64,000 nucleotides of DNA from the NCBI RefSeq assembly GCF_003946205.1, contig NZ_RHOS01000001.1, positions 124,001 to 188,000 of the forward strand, given 5' to 3'. The DNA comes from Companilactobacillus keshanensis. Lineage in GTDB: Bacteria; Bacillota; Bacilli; Lactobacillales; Lactobacillaceae. A program made the position numbers and the translations under genes. The notes under the pieces are model-generated. The model did no database searches. It saw nothing but the letters and a program-made list of their open reading frames with translations, and had not been told where the DNA came from. Position 1 is the first letter of the stretch. Each line of letters begins with the position of its first letter. This document shows positions 33,373-42,400 of this stretch, one piece after another.

Positions 33373-34177
33373 TATAATCTTCTCCTGTTGTTGAACTCTT
33401 GATCACATTCCCTGTAAAGGCATTGACCTTCTTTAAAGAACTTACTTTGCTATCACGATTTTGAATCGTTACAAACCAAACCGGAATATAAATTGTGCTT
33501 CCTTTGGCCTCTAATAACTTGGTGTAAGCCAAGTTGGCATATGTTATTTTAGAATTATTGGAAATTTCAGAATTAGCATAGAGGTTGATAACAATATCCT
33601 TCTCACTCTTGGTCGCTTCCTTTTCATGCAAAATCATCAGATCATGAATATACGTTTGTGTATACCCAATAACTTTATCATCGTTGACTGTAAATGTCAG
33701 TTGGGCCGTCTTATCGTAAACTTCTCCTAAGTTTTTATCTGTCTGTGAGAAAACGATCTGGTCGCTTGTTGATTGCTGAGGAGAGTACTTATATTGTGTA
33801 CCGAATAAGACATTTGATTCCTTTTTAATAAATTCGTTGATCTTTTTTACTTGATTGGCTTTAGTAACAGAAATTGGTGTGTTCAATGAACTTGTTAGTT
33901 TATGGTTACTCTCATCATATTGAAATTCTTGATCACGTAATTTACCAACATTGTTAACTAAAGAAACATTAGGTTTTGATCCCAAATAATATGCCGTGCC
34001 ACCCTTAGTATCGAGTTTACCAAAACTGATATCACGTTTTCTCATTTCAGCAACGGTTGACGTGTTGGTACTGCTACTTGTGACAATCTGTTGACTGTTA
34101 CGAAAAGATAGCAATAAGAACACATCTAAAGATACAAAAACTATCAAGAAGATGATTTCAATTCTTCGAAAATCCAT
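33365..34177 (-). CDS. yycI: WalK-regulating membrane protein YycI
   Basis: 270 residues: one N-terminal TM helix (about 7-25) and an extracellular beta-rich domain of the YycH/YycI type. It sits with YycH beside WalK in the membrane and tunes kinase activity. GGAGGG precedes ATG by 6 nt. It begins 2 nt after the yycH stop and overlaps yycJ, as expected in this operon. Confidence 0.92.
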   Translation of the reverse strand: MDFRRIEIIFLIVFVSLDVFLLLSFRNSQQIVTSSSTNTSTVAEMRKRDISFGKLDTKGGTAYYLGSKPNVSLVNNVGKLRDQEFQYDESNHKLTSSLNTPISVTKANQVKKINEFIKKESNVLFGTQYKYSPQQSTSDQIVFSQTDKNLGEVYDKTAQLTFTVNDDKVIGYTQTYIHDLMILHEKEATKSEKDIVINLYANSEISNNSKITYANLAYTKLLEAKGSTIYIPVWFVTIQNRDSKVSSLKKVNAFTGNVIKSSTTGEDYSE

Positions 34178-34179
34178 TA

Positions 34180-35493
34180 CTATCCCTCCTCTGCAGATTC
34201 ATTGGTCCAGTCTTGATATGGGCGCCAATGATTATCAATTTTAATATAGTAGGTTGGAGTCAAATCAACTACATTTTGATTTTCAGATTCACTTTCCCAT
34301 TGATATCCTACCTGAATGTCTTGAATATCGTTCACAGAATATCCGGCTTTATCCAATCCTTTGAGGATAGAAGTAGTAGACTTCAATGTCGTCTCTGAAT
34401 TAGAAGAAGGTACCGGAACCTCAAGAACCTTATTCAAGAAATGTTCAGTTGTTCCATTTCGGTTAAAGCTTATCTTGATAGATCCAAATTGACTCTTCTT
34501 AAAAATTGGAAATCCTTCAACATATTCACGGAAGAGCAAATCTTTATCATTCCAATCAGCATCGTATAACCGAAGGTTAGAAACAGAACTCTGTAAGTTA
34601 ACAGCCTTATTATAACCACGTTGATAAAAGGCTAATCTACTCTTTGGCACAGAGGTATCAGTATAATCATAGAATGTTAACTCGCCTTTATCGTGATCAG
34701 AAATCAGACGTTTAGTTTCACTGTAGTTATATGAATAAACTTCTCCATCTTGTGATGTAACTAAGTCATCACTATTAGAATCAAATAGTGCTGTCGTGTA
34801 CTCTCTATCCTGCTTTTCATCAATTACATATGAATAAGCTTTCATCTTGATCGGTTCAGTATAGAACGTAAAGACACCATGTTTCATCAAGTTCAATCTA
34901 ACTTTCAAATCGATGTTTGCTTTCTTAGCCAATTTCAAAATAGGTTCTGCTGCTGCATCTCGAACGCCAACTTTATAGACGGCATAATTACTATCGTTTG
35001 CTAGATAGATGTTTTTATCAGTTTTATCATTCAAATTAATGATAATTCGATTGAATGAATAGTCAGTGGAATGTTTTAAAACCGAACTATTCAATAAATA
35101 TCCTAACGTTCTAACCGTTATAGCGGTTGGATAAACTAACTGAATCGCATTGCGCTTTTGGATAGTCTTTTGATATTTAGCACCATCTTTTTTGAAAACA
35201 CGCGTAACTCGATCAAATTTCCAGTCATTCATAACATTTTGAACACTGAAAGAAATATTTTCTTCATTATTGTAAATTAAGCGTTGATCTGTCCCGTCAT
35301 GCCAAATAACTTGAGTAGGACTTATGACCTGATTGATCGGTATTTTATTTTTATCGGACTCAGTCGTCGTAACATCGACATTTCGCCCTCTTTGATAACG
35401 TGCGGTATTAGTCCAAATGAAATAGGACAAAACTACACTAGTAATAACTGCAAAAACTAACAGGATCTGTACAATTAATCGACTAAATTTCAT
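34180..35493 (-). CDS. yycH: WalK-regulating membrane protein YycH
   Basis: 437 residues from ATG 35493, where GGAGGAG lies 6 nt upstream; a longer open frame would run into walK. One N-terminal TM helix (about 5-25) and a large extracellular region ending in a two-repeat beta domain. It partners YycI in controlling WalK. Overlaps the walK stop by 11 nt. Confidence 0.92.
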   Translation of the reverse strand: MKFSRLIVQILLVFAVITSVVLSYFIWTNTARYQRGRNVDVTTTESDKNKIPINQVISPTQVIWHDGTDQRLIYNNEENISFSVQNVMNDWKFDRVTRVFKKDGAKYQKTIQKRNAIQLVYPTAITVRTLGYLLNSSVLKHSTDYSFNRIIINLNDKTDKNIYLANDSNYAVYKVGVRDAAAEPILKLAKKANIDLKVRLNLMKHGVFTFYTEPIKMKAYSYVIDEKQDREYTTALFDSNSDDLVTSQDGEVYSYNYSETKRLISDHDKGELTFYDYTDTSVPKSRLAFYQRGYNKAVNLQSSVSNLRLYDADWNDKDLLFREYVEGFPIFKKSQFGSIKISFNRNGTTEHFLNKVLEVPVPSSNSETTLKSTTSILKGLDKAGYSVNDIQDIQVGYQWESESENQNVVDLTPTYYIKIDNHWRPYQDWTNESAEEG

Positions 35494-37381
35494 CCCATTC
35501 TCCTCCAGTCTCATTAGGGTCAAAAGGCAGAGAAATATAGAATGTTGAGCCTTTGCCTTCAGCACTGTTTACCCAAATTCTACCTTTGTGCTGCTCAACG
35601 ATCTCTTTAGAAATAGACAAACCTAGACCAGTACCACCCTGTTTACGTGAACGAGCCTTATCAACACGGTAGAATCGATCGAAGACTTTCTTGATATCCT
35701 TTCTAGGAATACCCAATCCTTGATCAGAGATACTGATAATAATATGTTTATTAGTTTCCAAAAGGCGACACGTTATAACGCCTCCATCTGGTGAATACTT
35801 AATTGCGTTGTTTATAATATTATCCATTACTTGCGTCATCTTATCAGTATCTAGTTCGACCCAGAGGTCCTTATTAGTAAAAATTCGTTTGATACGATAG
35901 TTCTTAACGACTTTTTTATCGTCTTCTTTAGCATCAGCTTTTTCTTTTTTCAACATCATATCAAAACGATCTAAGATATATGAGAAAAATTCATTGAAGT
36001 TGACTAATTCTTTATCCAATTTAGATCGGCCTTGATCCATGCGCGACAAGTTCAATAAATCTTGAATCATACGGATCATACGATCAGTTTCCTCAGCCGT
36101 AACTTTTAGAAATTGTGGTGCCAGATCTTTATTTTCCCAAGCACCATTGTTCAAGGCATCAATATAACTACTGATACTTGTTAAAGGCGTTCTCAATTCA
36201 TGAGAAACATTGGAAACAAACTGACGACGCTCATCATCTATCTTTTGTTGTTCAGTAACATCATGTAGGACACAGACCATACCACTGATAAATCCACTAT
36301 TTCTCTGAATAAGAGAAAAGTCTGCATTTAATATCAATGAATTATCGTCCTCATCATCATCGTCATCTTCATCGGGTAAATCGCTAGTTTCAATGATCAT
36401 GGGTTCTGGATTCTCTAATAGTTGATCAAAACTGATTCGGTCGTTAACACCTAATACTTCAACTAAAGGTTGACCATCAGCTTCACCCTCTTCTTTATTT
36501 AAGAACTCCTGTGCCATTTCATTGATAACAGTAATATTCCCTAAACGATTGGTGGCGATAACCCCATCAGACATTTGTGTCAAAACGCTATCCAAACGCC
36601 TTCGTTCAGATTCAGAATTTTCTGTTGCCTCTTCAACTTTAACTGAAAGATCATTAACAGCCATTGCCAATTGTCCTAATTCATCTGGTGAATAGACACG
36701 AACTTGACCGGAATAATCTCCCTCGGCCATTCGTACAGCTTGTTGCTTCATTTCATCGATCGGACGAGTGATTGCACGAGCAATAAAAATTGCGATGACT
36801 GCCCCTAGCAATCCAGCAACTAATGAAGCTGTAAGGAAAATAACAATAATATTATTTATACCTGAATATACTGATTCCATGCTGGCTCTAACATAAATAG
36901 CCCCAACAACCGTACTATTATCAGGCGAAGAAACTGGTGAGATAGATTCGTAAGAGCTACCAGTTGCCTTATCATAATAAATTTGAGTTATTTTCTTATC
37001 GGTATTGATACTCTTTTTAACTTGGTCTTTGAGAGTCTTAGTTCCAATCGACTCTTTATCTACGTCTTTGGTTCCGACAATAATGCCGTTACGATCAACG
37101 ATTTGTACATCTGTAATGTCATTATTATTTCTAGTATAATCTTGAATAACATTACTAATATTTTCTTTTGTTTTTGAATCGTTGTCATTTAAACTTTCAG
37201 AGACCTGATTTAAACGATAAGCGGGAATGACCACAGAATCTTCAAACTGTTGGACATTCTGCTCCTCTAATTGACGAACAAAGTATGCTCCAATGATTTC
37301 AATTGTGACTATCAAAATTAAAATAAATGACAGTCCAATTTTGAAATTAATGGAATGTAAAAAAACAAATCTATTTTTCAA
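35483..37381 (-). CDS. walK: Sensor histidine kinase WalK (YycG)
   Basis: 632 residues: TM1 (about 14-34), extracellular PAS/Cache sensor (35-175), TM2 (178-201), HAMP (202-255), cytoplasmic PAS (262-375) containing an acidic insert DEDDDDDEDDN at 337-347, HisKA with phosphorylated H394 (SHELRTPL), and a HATPase with N, G1 (DQGLGIP) and G2 (GGTGLGLSI) boxes. It controls cell-wall hydrolases. The start is a TTG at 37381 after GGTGAG, which suggests modest translation. A hairpin lies between walR and walK. Confidence 0.96.
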   Translation of the reverse strand: MKNRFVFLHSINFKIGLSFILILIVTIEIIGAYFVRQLEEQNVQQFEDSVVIPAYRLNQVSESLNDNDSKTKENISNVIQDYTRNNNDITDVQIVDRNGIIVGTKDVDKESIGTKTLKDQVKKSINTDKKITQIYYDKATGSSYESISPVSSPDNSTVVGAIYVRASMESVYSGINNIIVIFLTASLVAGLLGAVIAIFIARAITRPIDEMKQQAVRMAEGDYSGQVRVYSPDELGQLAMAVNDLSVKVEEATENSESERRRLDSVLTQMSDGVIATNRLGNITVINEMAQEFLNKEEGEADGQPLVEVLGVNDRISFDQLLENPEPMIIETSDLPDEDDDDDEDDNSLILNADFSLIQRNSGFISGMVCVLHDVTEQQKIDDERRQFVSNVSHELRTPLTSISSYIDALNNGAWENKDLAPQFLKVTAEETDRMIRMIQDLLNLSRMDQGRSKLDKELVNFNEFFSYILDRFDMMLKKEKADAKEDDKKVVKNYRIKRIFTNKDLWVELDTDKMTQVMDNIINNAIKYSPDGGVITCRLLETNKHIIISISDQGLGIPRKDIKKVFDRFYRVDKARSRKQGGTGLGLSISKEIVEQHKGRIWVNSAEGKGSTFYISLPFDPNETGGEWDEI

Positions 37382-37440
37382 ATTTTCTCACCCATAATTA
37401 CAGTCTTAGTTACATTATACAGCTATGAACATAACAAAAA

Positions 37441-37466
37441 AACTGACTCGTAGTTTCCAGTCAGTT
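37441..37466 (-). terminator. Intercistronic hairpin between walR and walK
   Basis: AACTGACT / AGTCAGTT, 10-nt loop, followed on the minus strand by six T. It probably causes partial termination, giving more WalR than WalK. Confidence 0.6.
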
Positions 37467-37486
37467 TAATTTATTAACATATTTTT

Positions 37487-38191
37487 CTAAACTTCAGAAT
37501 TAGGATCTCTCAAATAATACCCTACACCACGTCTGGTCATTAACCATTCTGGTTGACTAGGATTATTTTCAATTTTTTCACGGAGTCTACGAACGGTAAC
37601 ATCAACTGTTCTGACATCACCAAAATAATCGTATCCCCAAACCGTTTGAAGTAAGTGTTCACGTTTCATTACTTGACCAATATGTTGTGCCAAATAATAA
37701 AGTAATTCAAACTCACGATGGGTTAACTCAATTTCTTTACCATTTTTAGTTACCGTATAAGCATCAGGTAGAATAGTTAAATCACCAATTTTTATTTCGC
37801 TAACTTTACTATCTTCATTTTGCGCATGCCGTTGTGTTCTCAAACGTGCTTTAACACGTGCAACTAATTCTCTATTAGAGAATGGCTTTGTGACATAATC
37901 ATCTGCACCTAATTCCAGACCAATAACTTTATCGATTTCTGCATCTTTAGCAGTTAACATAATAATTGGAGTGTCCTTAGTTTTACGAACTGTTCTAGCT
38001 ACTTCTAGACCGTCAATTACAGGCAACATTAAATCAAGTAAAATCAAATCTGGATCTTCCTCTTCTACTTTATCTAATGCTTCTTGACCGTCGAAAGCTG
38101 TTATGACTTCGTAGCCTTCGTTCTCAAGGTTGTATTTAACAATGTCTGAAATAGGTTTCTCATCGTCTACTACTAGAATCTTTTTAGCCAT
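37487..38191 (-). CDS. walR: Response regulator WalR (YycF)
   Basis: 234 residues from ATG 38191, 8 nt after AAGGAGA. Receiver domain: DDE at 9-11, phosphorylation site LLDLMLP (D53 region), switch MLTAKD and K in VTKPF. OmpR-type winged helix: [15 protein letters not shown] and [15 protein letters not shown]. Essential regulator of wall turnover in Firmicutes. First gene of walR-walK-yycH-yycI-yycJ. Confidence 0.97.
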   Translation of the reverse strand: MAKKILVVDDEKPISDIVKYNLENEGYEVITAFDGQEALDKVEEEDPDLILLDLMLPVIDGLEVARTVRKTKDTPIIMLTAKDAEIDKVIGLELGADDYVTKPFSNRELVARVKARLRTQRHAQNEDSKVSEIKIGDLTILPDAYTVTKNGKEIELTHREFELLYYLAQHIGQVMKREHLLQTVWGYDYFGDVRTVDVTVRRLREKIENNPSQPEWLMTRRGVGYYLRDPNSEV

Positions 38192-38214
38192 ATTCATCTC
38201 TCCTTGACTTGACC

Positions 38215-38243
38215 ATTATACTAGTTATAGCCTATTAAAACAA
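38215..38243 (-). promoter_or_regulatory. walR promoter
   Basis: Minus strand TTGTTT (38243-38238), 17-nt spacer, TATAAT (38220-38215). Confidence 0.7.
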
Positions 38244-38292
38244 AATCAGCATAACTTAAGCTTAAAAATAAAAAAAATTATTAAAAAAACCC

Positions 38293-38322
38293 TTGCTCAA
38301 GATTTGTTCCTTATGGTATTAT
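38293..38322 (+). promoter_or_regulatory. tRNA-Lys promoter
   Basis: TTGCTC (38293-38298), 18-nt spacer, TATTAT (38317-38322), 26 nt before the mature tRNA 5' end. Confidence 0.65.
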
Positions 38323-38348
38323 ATAACTCGTTGATTGATACATCACAT

Positions 38349-38421
38349 GGGTGGCTAGCTCAGCTGGCAGAGCAACGGACTCTTAATCCGTGGGTCCAGG
38401 GTTCGATCCCCTGGCCACCCA
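38349..38421 (+). tRNA. tRNA-Lys (anticodon CUU)
   Basis: 73 nt folding as a cloverleaf: acceptor GGGTGGC/GCCACCC with discriminator A, D-loop AGCTCAGCTGGCAGAGC, anticodon arm ACGGA-CTCTTAA-TCCGT with CUU at the centre, T-arm CAGGG-TTCGATC-CCCTG. CCA is not encoded. Reads AAG. Confidence 0.96.
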
Positions 38422-38427
38422 TAACTT

Positions 38428-38455
38428 AACCGATTACTCAGGTAATCGGTTTTTT
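38428..38455 (+). terminator. tRNA-Lys terminator
   Basis: AACCGATTAC-TCAG-GTAATCGGTT followed by six T, 7 nt after the tRNA. Confidence 0.9.
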
Positions 38456-38525
38456 GTTGTCTAAAACTATTATATTATTTATATACCTACTATGTTAAAT
38501 TATAAGCAACCGCTAAATAACAAAT

Positions 38526-38586
38526 AAAGAGAGCTTTGACGTAACCATAGGATTTCTCAAACCTGTGATTTTGCCATGCTCTCTTT
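38526..38586. repeat. Long-loop hairpin element, possible terminator or small RNA (copy A)
   Basis: AAAGAGAGC / GCTCTCTTT flank a 43-nt loop that can itself pair (CATAGG/CCTGTG). The loop contains AGCTTTGACGTAAC, and a similar 35-nt stretch follows cyuA (43727). It lies just after the P-type ATPase stop, with T-rich ends in both directions. Confidence 0.5.
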
Positions 38587-38597
38587 TTAATATATTC

Positions 38598-41336
38598 TTA
38601 TTTTTTTAACCAAACTAATGCTTTTATTCCGGAGATTAAGAAAACAGGTATTGCAGGAATGAAGATTACCATCAGGTAAATCATTCCACTTAGTCTTGCT
38701 GTACCCATCACTTCATTAAAGAATGGTGAAATAGTGACAAACAGCGAACTTATTGCTGAAAAAGCAACTGCCATAATCAGTTTTGGATTTCCAAACGGAT
38801 TTCTATGGAATAATGTCTTAGAACTTCTAGCGTCAAAAACATTCCACAATTGACCAAATACTAATGTTAAAAAGGCAACTGTTTGTGCTTCTTCAACTTT
38901 CATTCCACTTCTAGCAGCTAAAACAAAGGCTGCAAAGACAACTAACCCCATTGTTATACCACGAACGATAATTCGACTCATCATCCCATCAGCCAAGATC
39001 GACTTATGTGTGTCACGTGGTGGCTCGTTCATGATATCCGACTCTGGAACATCATATCCTAAAGCAAATGATGGCAACGCATCGCTGACCATATTTACCC
39101 ATAATACCATCAAGGCAGTTAAGGTTGGGGTATTACTACTAACATTTCCAATATCATGAGTAATCAATAGAAGACCTAGCAGTAATGATAATACTTCCGC
39201 TACATTAGTCGTCAATTCGTGGCGCATGAAATTTTTAATGTTTGTAAAAATGGTTCTACCAGCTTCAACTGAATGCTCAATAGTAGTAAACTTATCGTCC
39301 AATAAAATCAAGTCTGCAGAATCTTTAGTAACATCTGTCCCATTTATTCCCATCGCTACTCCAATATCCGCCGCACGTAGCGCCGGTGCATCATTCACAC
39401 CGTCTCCTGTCATAGCAACAACCTCACCATGACGTTGTAATTGATTCACGATCCGCTGCTTATGTTCAGGCGAAACACGTGCGTAAACTCTAATATCTTC
39501 AACTTTATCAAATAATTCATCATCCGATAATTTGTCGATCTGCTTTCCTTCCATTACTTGTGTACCTGTACGTGAAATGATCCCTAATTTAACCGCAATG
39601 GCCTGCGCCGTTTTAGCGTGATCCCCAGTGATCATAACAACATTTATATCAGCGTTATGAAGTGTTTCAACTGAATTTCTAACCTCTTCCCTAGGTGGAT
39701 CAATGATTCCAGCCAAACCAAGTAACGTAATATCTTTCTCTAAGTCTTCCATTGGAGCATTCATAGCTTCATCTTCAGATATTATTCTTTCACCAACCGC
39801 CAAGGTTCTTAAAGCTTCGTTAGCAAATTCATCAATTTTATTTTCAAATGCTTTATTGTCAGTATTGATAGAAAGATTTAACAGTACATCAGGTGCACCT
39901 TTTGTTAATACTTTATACTCATTACCACTTTTAATAACAACACTCATCATTTTTCTTGTGCTATCAAATGGAAAGACTCTTAAAATATCATAGTCTGTCT
40001 CGTCTTTTTTATTTAGTAATTCATGTCTATCTAAGTTTAATTTTAATCCCAAGACTACTAAAGCCACATCTGTCGGATTTCCAAAAGGTACGTAATTTCC
40101 GTTCTCATCCCTTGATACGTTTGCTTCATTATTCAAAATACTAGCAATGACAAATTTTTTAGCTGAATTAATTTTATTTAAAGGTGTTATTTCACCTAAA
40201 GGATCATATCCACGGCCTTCAACCTCGAATTCAATTCCGTCGGCAAAAAATCTGGTTACTGTCATCTCATTTTTAGTCAATGTGCCTGTCTTATCAGATG
40301 CAATAAACGTCGTTGATCCCAGTGTTTCTACACTGTTAAGCGACTTGATCAACCCTTTACTCTTAGTGAGAACTGTGGCACCAATTGTTAAAACAATCGA
40401 CAACACCGCCGGTAAAGCATCTGGTATGGCGGCCACGGCTAAAGCTATTGCTGTAGACAATATAGCTGCAAAACTAGTGAACGAAAATGATCCCGTTGTT
40501 AACCATGTCTTCAATGATCCGGCTATAAGTGTGAACAATACTACACCACCAGCCACATACATCAACTTACGTGTTAGGTCATTTACAGTTTTTTCAATAG
40601 GAGTTTTCTGATCTTTTGTATCTTTTAATAGACCTGCGATTTTCCCTAATTCTGTTTCCATTCCTGTGGCTACAACGACTGCATAACCGTTACCATTAGT
40701 CACTGTCGACCCAGAATAACCCATATTTTTACGGTCACCCAAATCAGTATCTTCTGGCAGCTCATCAACTATTTTTAAAATCGGATCTGACTCTCCAGTT
40801 AAATGTGCTTCTAAAACTTGTAATTCGGATACTTTGAACCAGCGCACATCAGCCTCAATAAAATCGCCCATCTTTACACTGATAATATCTCCAGGTACTA
40901 AAAAATCAACCTTAATTTTTTCCCAATCGCCATCTCGTAAAACTGATACTTGATGGTTGTTCATTTCTTTTAAACTATCAAGCGATTTTCTAGCACTGAC
41001 TGTCTGCCATACTGACAAACCACTATTTATAAAAATCAGTATTAGAATAGCGATTGCTTCATAGAATGATGACATCGCATGCTTCACATCACCGTTTTGT
41101 GTTAAATCATAAACGCCACTTACTAAAGATAATAAAACCGCTAATAATAAAATAATTACTAAGGGTTCTTTAAAAGAGTGTAGTAAAACTTTCCAAATCG
41201 GAGTTGGCGCTTCTTGCTGTATTTCATTTTTACCATACTTTTCAAGACGTATTTTAACGTCATCTCTAGTCAATCCCTCATGACGATTACTATTTAGTTC
41301 TTTCAATACATCTTTTTTATTTTGGTTATAAAACAT
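38598..41336 (-). CDS. P2A-type cation-transporting ATPase (Ca2+/Mn2+ class)
   Basis: 912 residues: actuator motif LTGES, phosphorylation motif DKTGTLTKNE, nucleotide-binding KGAPDVLL, hinge TGDGVNDAPAL, and about 10 TM helices. In TM4 the usual PEGLP is PDALP, so the metal-ligand Glu is replaced by Asp; TM6 keeps NMVSDALPS with N and D. It pumps a divalent cation, probably calcium, out of the cell; the Asp could shift selectivity. AAGGGAGG lies before ATG 41336. Single-gene unit. Confidence 0.93.
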   Translation of the reverse strand: MFYNQNKKDVLKELNSNRHEGLTRDDVKIRLEKYGKNEIQQEAPTPIWKVLLHSFKEPLVIILLLAVLLSLVSGVYDLTQNGDVKHAMSSFYEAIAILILIFINSGLSVWQTVSARKSLDSLKEMNNHQVSVLRDGDWEKIKVDFLVPGDIISVKMGDFIEADVRWFKVSELQVLEAHLTGESDPILKIVDELPEDTDLGDRKNMGYSGSTVTNGNGYAVVVATGMETELGKIAGLLKDTKDQKTPIEKTVNDLTRKLMYVAGGVVLFTLIAGSLKTWLTTGSFSFTSFAAILSTAIALAVAAIPDALPAVLSIVLTIGATVLTKSKGLIKSLNSVETLGSTTFIASDKTGTLTKNEMTVTRFFADGIEFEVEGRGYDPLGEITPLNKINSAKKFVIASILNNEANVSRDENGNYVPFGNPTDVALVVLGLKLNLDRHELLNKKDETDYDILRVFPFDSTRKMMSVVIKSGNEYKVLTKGAPDVLLNLSINTDNKAFENKIDEFANEALRTLAVGERIISEDEAMNAPMEDLEKDITLLGLAGIIDPPREEVRNSVETLHNADINVVMITGDHAKTAQAIAVKLGIISRTGTQVMEGKQIDKLSDDELFDKVEDIRVYARVSPEHKQRIVNQLQRHGEVVAMTGDGVNDAPALRAADIGVAMGINGTDVTKDSADLILLDDKFTTIEHSVEAGRTIFTNIKNFMRHELTTNVAEVLSLLLGLLLITHDIGNVSSNTPTLTALMVLWVNMVSDALPSFALGYDVPESDIMNEPPRDTHKSILADGMMSRIIVRGITMGLVVFAAFVLAARSGMKVEEAQTVAFLTLVFGQLWNVFDARSSKTLFHRNPFGNPKLIMAVAFSAISSLFVTISPFFNEVMGTARLSGMIYLMVIFIPAIPVFLISGIKALVWLKK

Positions 41337-41472
41337 ATACGTGCCTCCCTTGAATTAGTTTTTCTTTCACCCTTGTATAAGCGACTACTTATAGATTAAC
41401 AAATATTTTTATGTTACACCAGACTTTTTGGCATTATTCTTGACATTTTCTTCTGGATTTTGATTATTAAAA

Positions 41473-41502
41473 AAATCTCTTCATATATACATGACGAGAT
41501 TT
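41473..41502 (-). terminator. Weak terminator after the pentapeptide-repeat gene
   Basis: AAATCTC / GAGATTT with a 16-nt loop and T-rich tail on the minus strand, 16 nt after the stop. Confidence 0.5.
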
Positions 41503-41517
41503 CCATTTAAAATATTT

Positions 41518-42150
41518 TTACATATATCCTTCGGCTTCTTTTCTAGTCATCCAAAAATGAATTCCACCAGTTGAGTCGACCCATCTGTTAGGATTAAAGT
41601 TATTAGCTATACTCATATGCCCAACTCGATAGACAAAATTTGGATCAACGTAAGAAATGGCATCATGATAAATATCATCAGTGTACATATCATCTATTGT
41701 CATGACCTTAGCCTTATCACATCGACATGAATTAGCTGTTGCCGACGTCCTTTGCGCGTCTGCCGGGATCAAAAGTTTAACGATTCGATAGTCAAAGCAT
41801 TTCTTGTATCCTAAAAATGCCCCTTTCTCTGGACAGCGCATCCTAAAGTGCTGAGTGGCATCATTAGAAACAATTCCAGTAAGATCAGCATTTTCCAGCA
41901 TGGAATGGAACATATTGGCACCAGATATATCACTATAGCTCAAGTTGCAGCCACGTAAATCAGCACCAACTAATGACGCATTCTTTAACGAAGCATGTGA
42001 GAAATTACAATTTTCAAACAAACAATTTCCAAAATCAATACCGTCCAAATCAGCTTTAGAAAAATCAACCTCATTGAAACGAACATTATTGTAATTTCTA
42101 TGTGATAAATCCTCAGTAGTAAAATTCTTATCTATTATTTGTTCAACCAT
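41518..42150 (-). CDS. Pentapeptide-repeat protein with unknown C-terminal domain
   Basis: 210 residues from ATG 42150 (AGAGG 9 nt upstream). Residues about 20-95 are A(D/N)LxX pentapeptide repeats (NVRFNEVDFSKADLDGIDFG, then NCNFSHASLKNASLVGADLRGC), which form a right-handed beta-helix. The C-terminal 110 residues contain several Cys and aromatic residues (YKKCFDYRIVKLLIP, SCRCDKAKVMTI, HFWMTRKEAEGY) like the small domains that follow pentapeptide repeats in lactobacillar proteins. Role unknown; gyrase protection is only one possibility for this fold. Confidence 0.8.
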   Translation of the reverse strand: MVEQIIDKNFTTEDLSHRNYNNVRFNEVDFSKADLDGIDFGNCLFENCNFSHASLKNASLVGADLRGCNLSYSDISGANMFHSMLENADLTGIVSNDATQHFRMRCPEKGAFLGYKKCFDYRIVKLLIPADAQRTSATANSCRCDKAKVMTIDDMYTDDIYHDAISYVDPNFVYRVGHMSIANNFNPNRWVDSTGGIHFWMTRKEAEGYM

Positions 42151-42256
42151 AACCAAAACCTCTTTTCGTCCATATTGCGACTGTTTCCCTTACTATTAAG
42201 TGTAGGTCAAATAGTGAATTTAATCACTAGTTTTAGAAGTTTAATTTCAGGGCTTA

Positions 42257-42400
42257 GGAAAGCGCTTACTCGTATGATATACTCGTTACGGAATCAGTAT
42301 CTAGGTTGATAAACATAGAACTATGCTTGCCACCCAGAAACAACCTTTAGGCATATTCTTCAATTTATCACCTGTAATTTTTTGAAAGGATATATTGATT
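42257..42400 (+). promoter_or_regulatory. cyuA leader: cre-like site, -10 and structured RNA
   Basis: GGAAAGCGCTTACT (42257-42270) resembles a cre with a mismatch at the first base. TATGAT (42273-42278) is a probable -10. The transcript that follows can form CTA-GGTTG / CAACC-TT-TAG enclosing a CATA-GAAC-TATG hairpin and an unpaired TTGCCACCCAGAAA stretch. I do not recognise a known riboswitch. Confidence 0.45.

Noticed and set aside
42334-42394. Leader peptide before cyuA (ATG within the structured leader)
   Set aside because: The short frame has no ribosome site and no Cys or Ser-rich stretch.
42157-42400. Known riboswitch class before cyuA
   Set aside because: No match to purine, TPP, SAM, preQ1, lysine or glycine consensus that I can recall; kept only as an unclassified structure.
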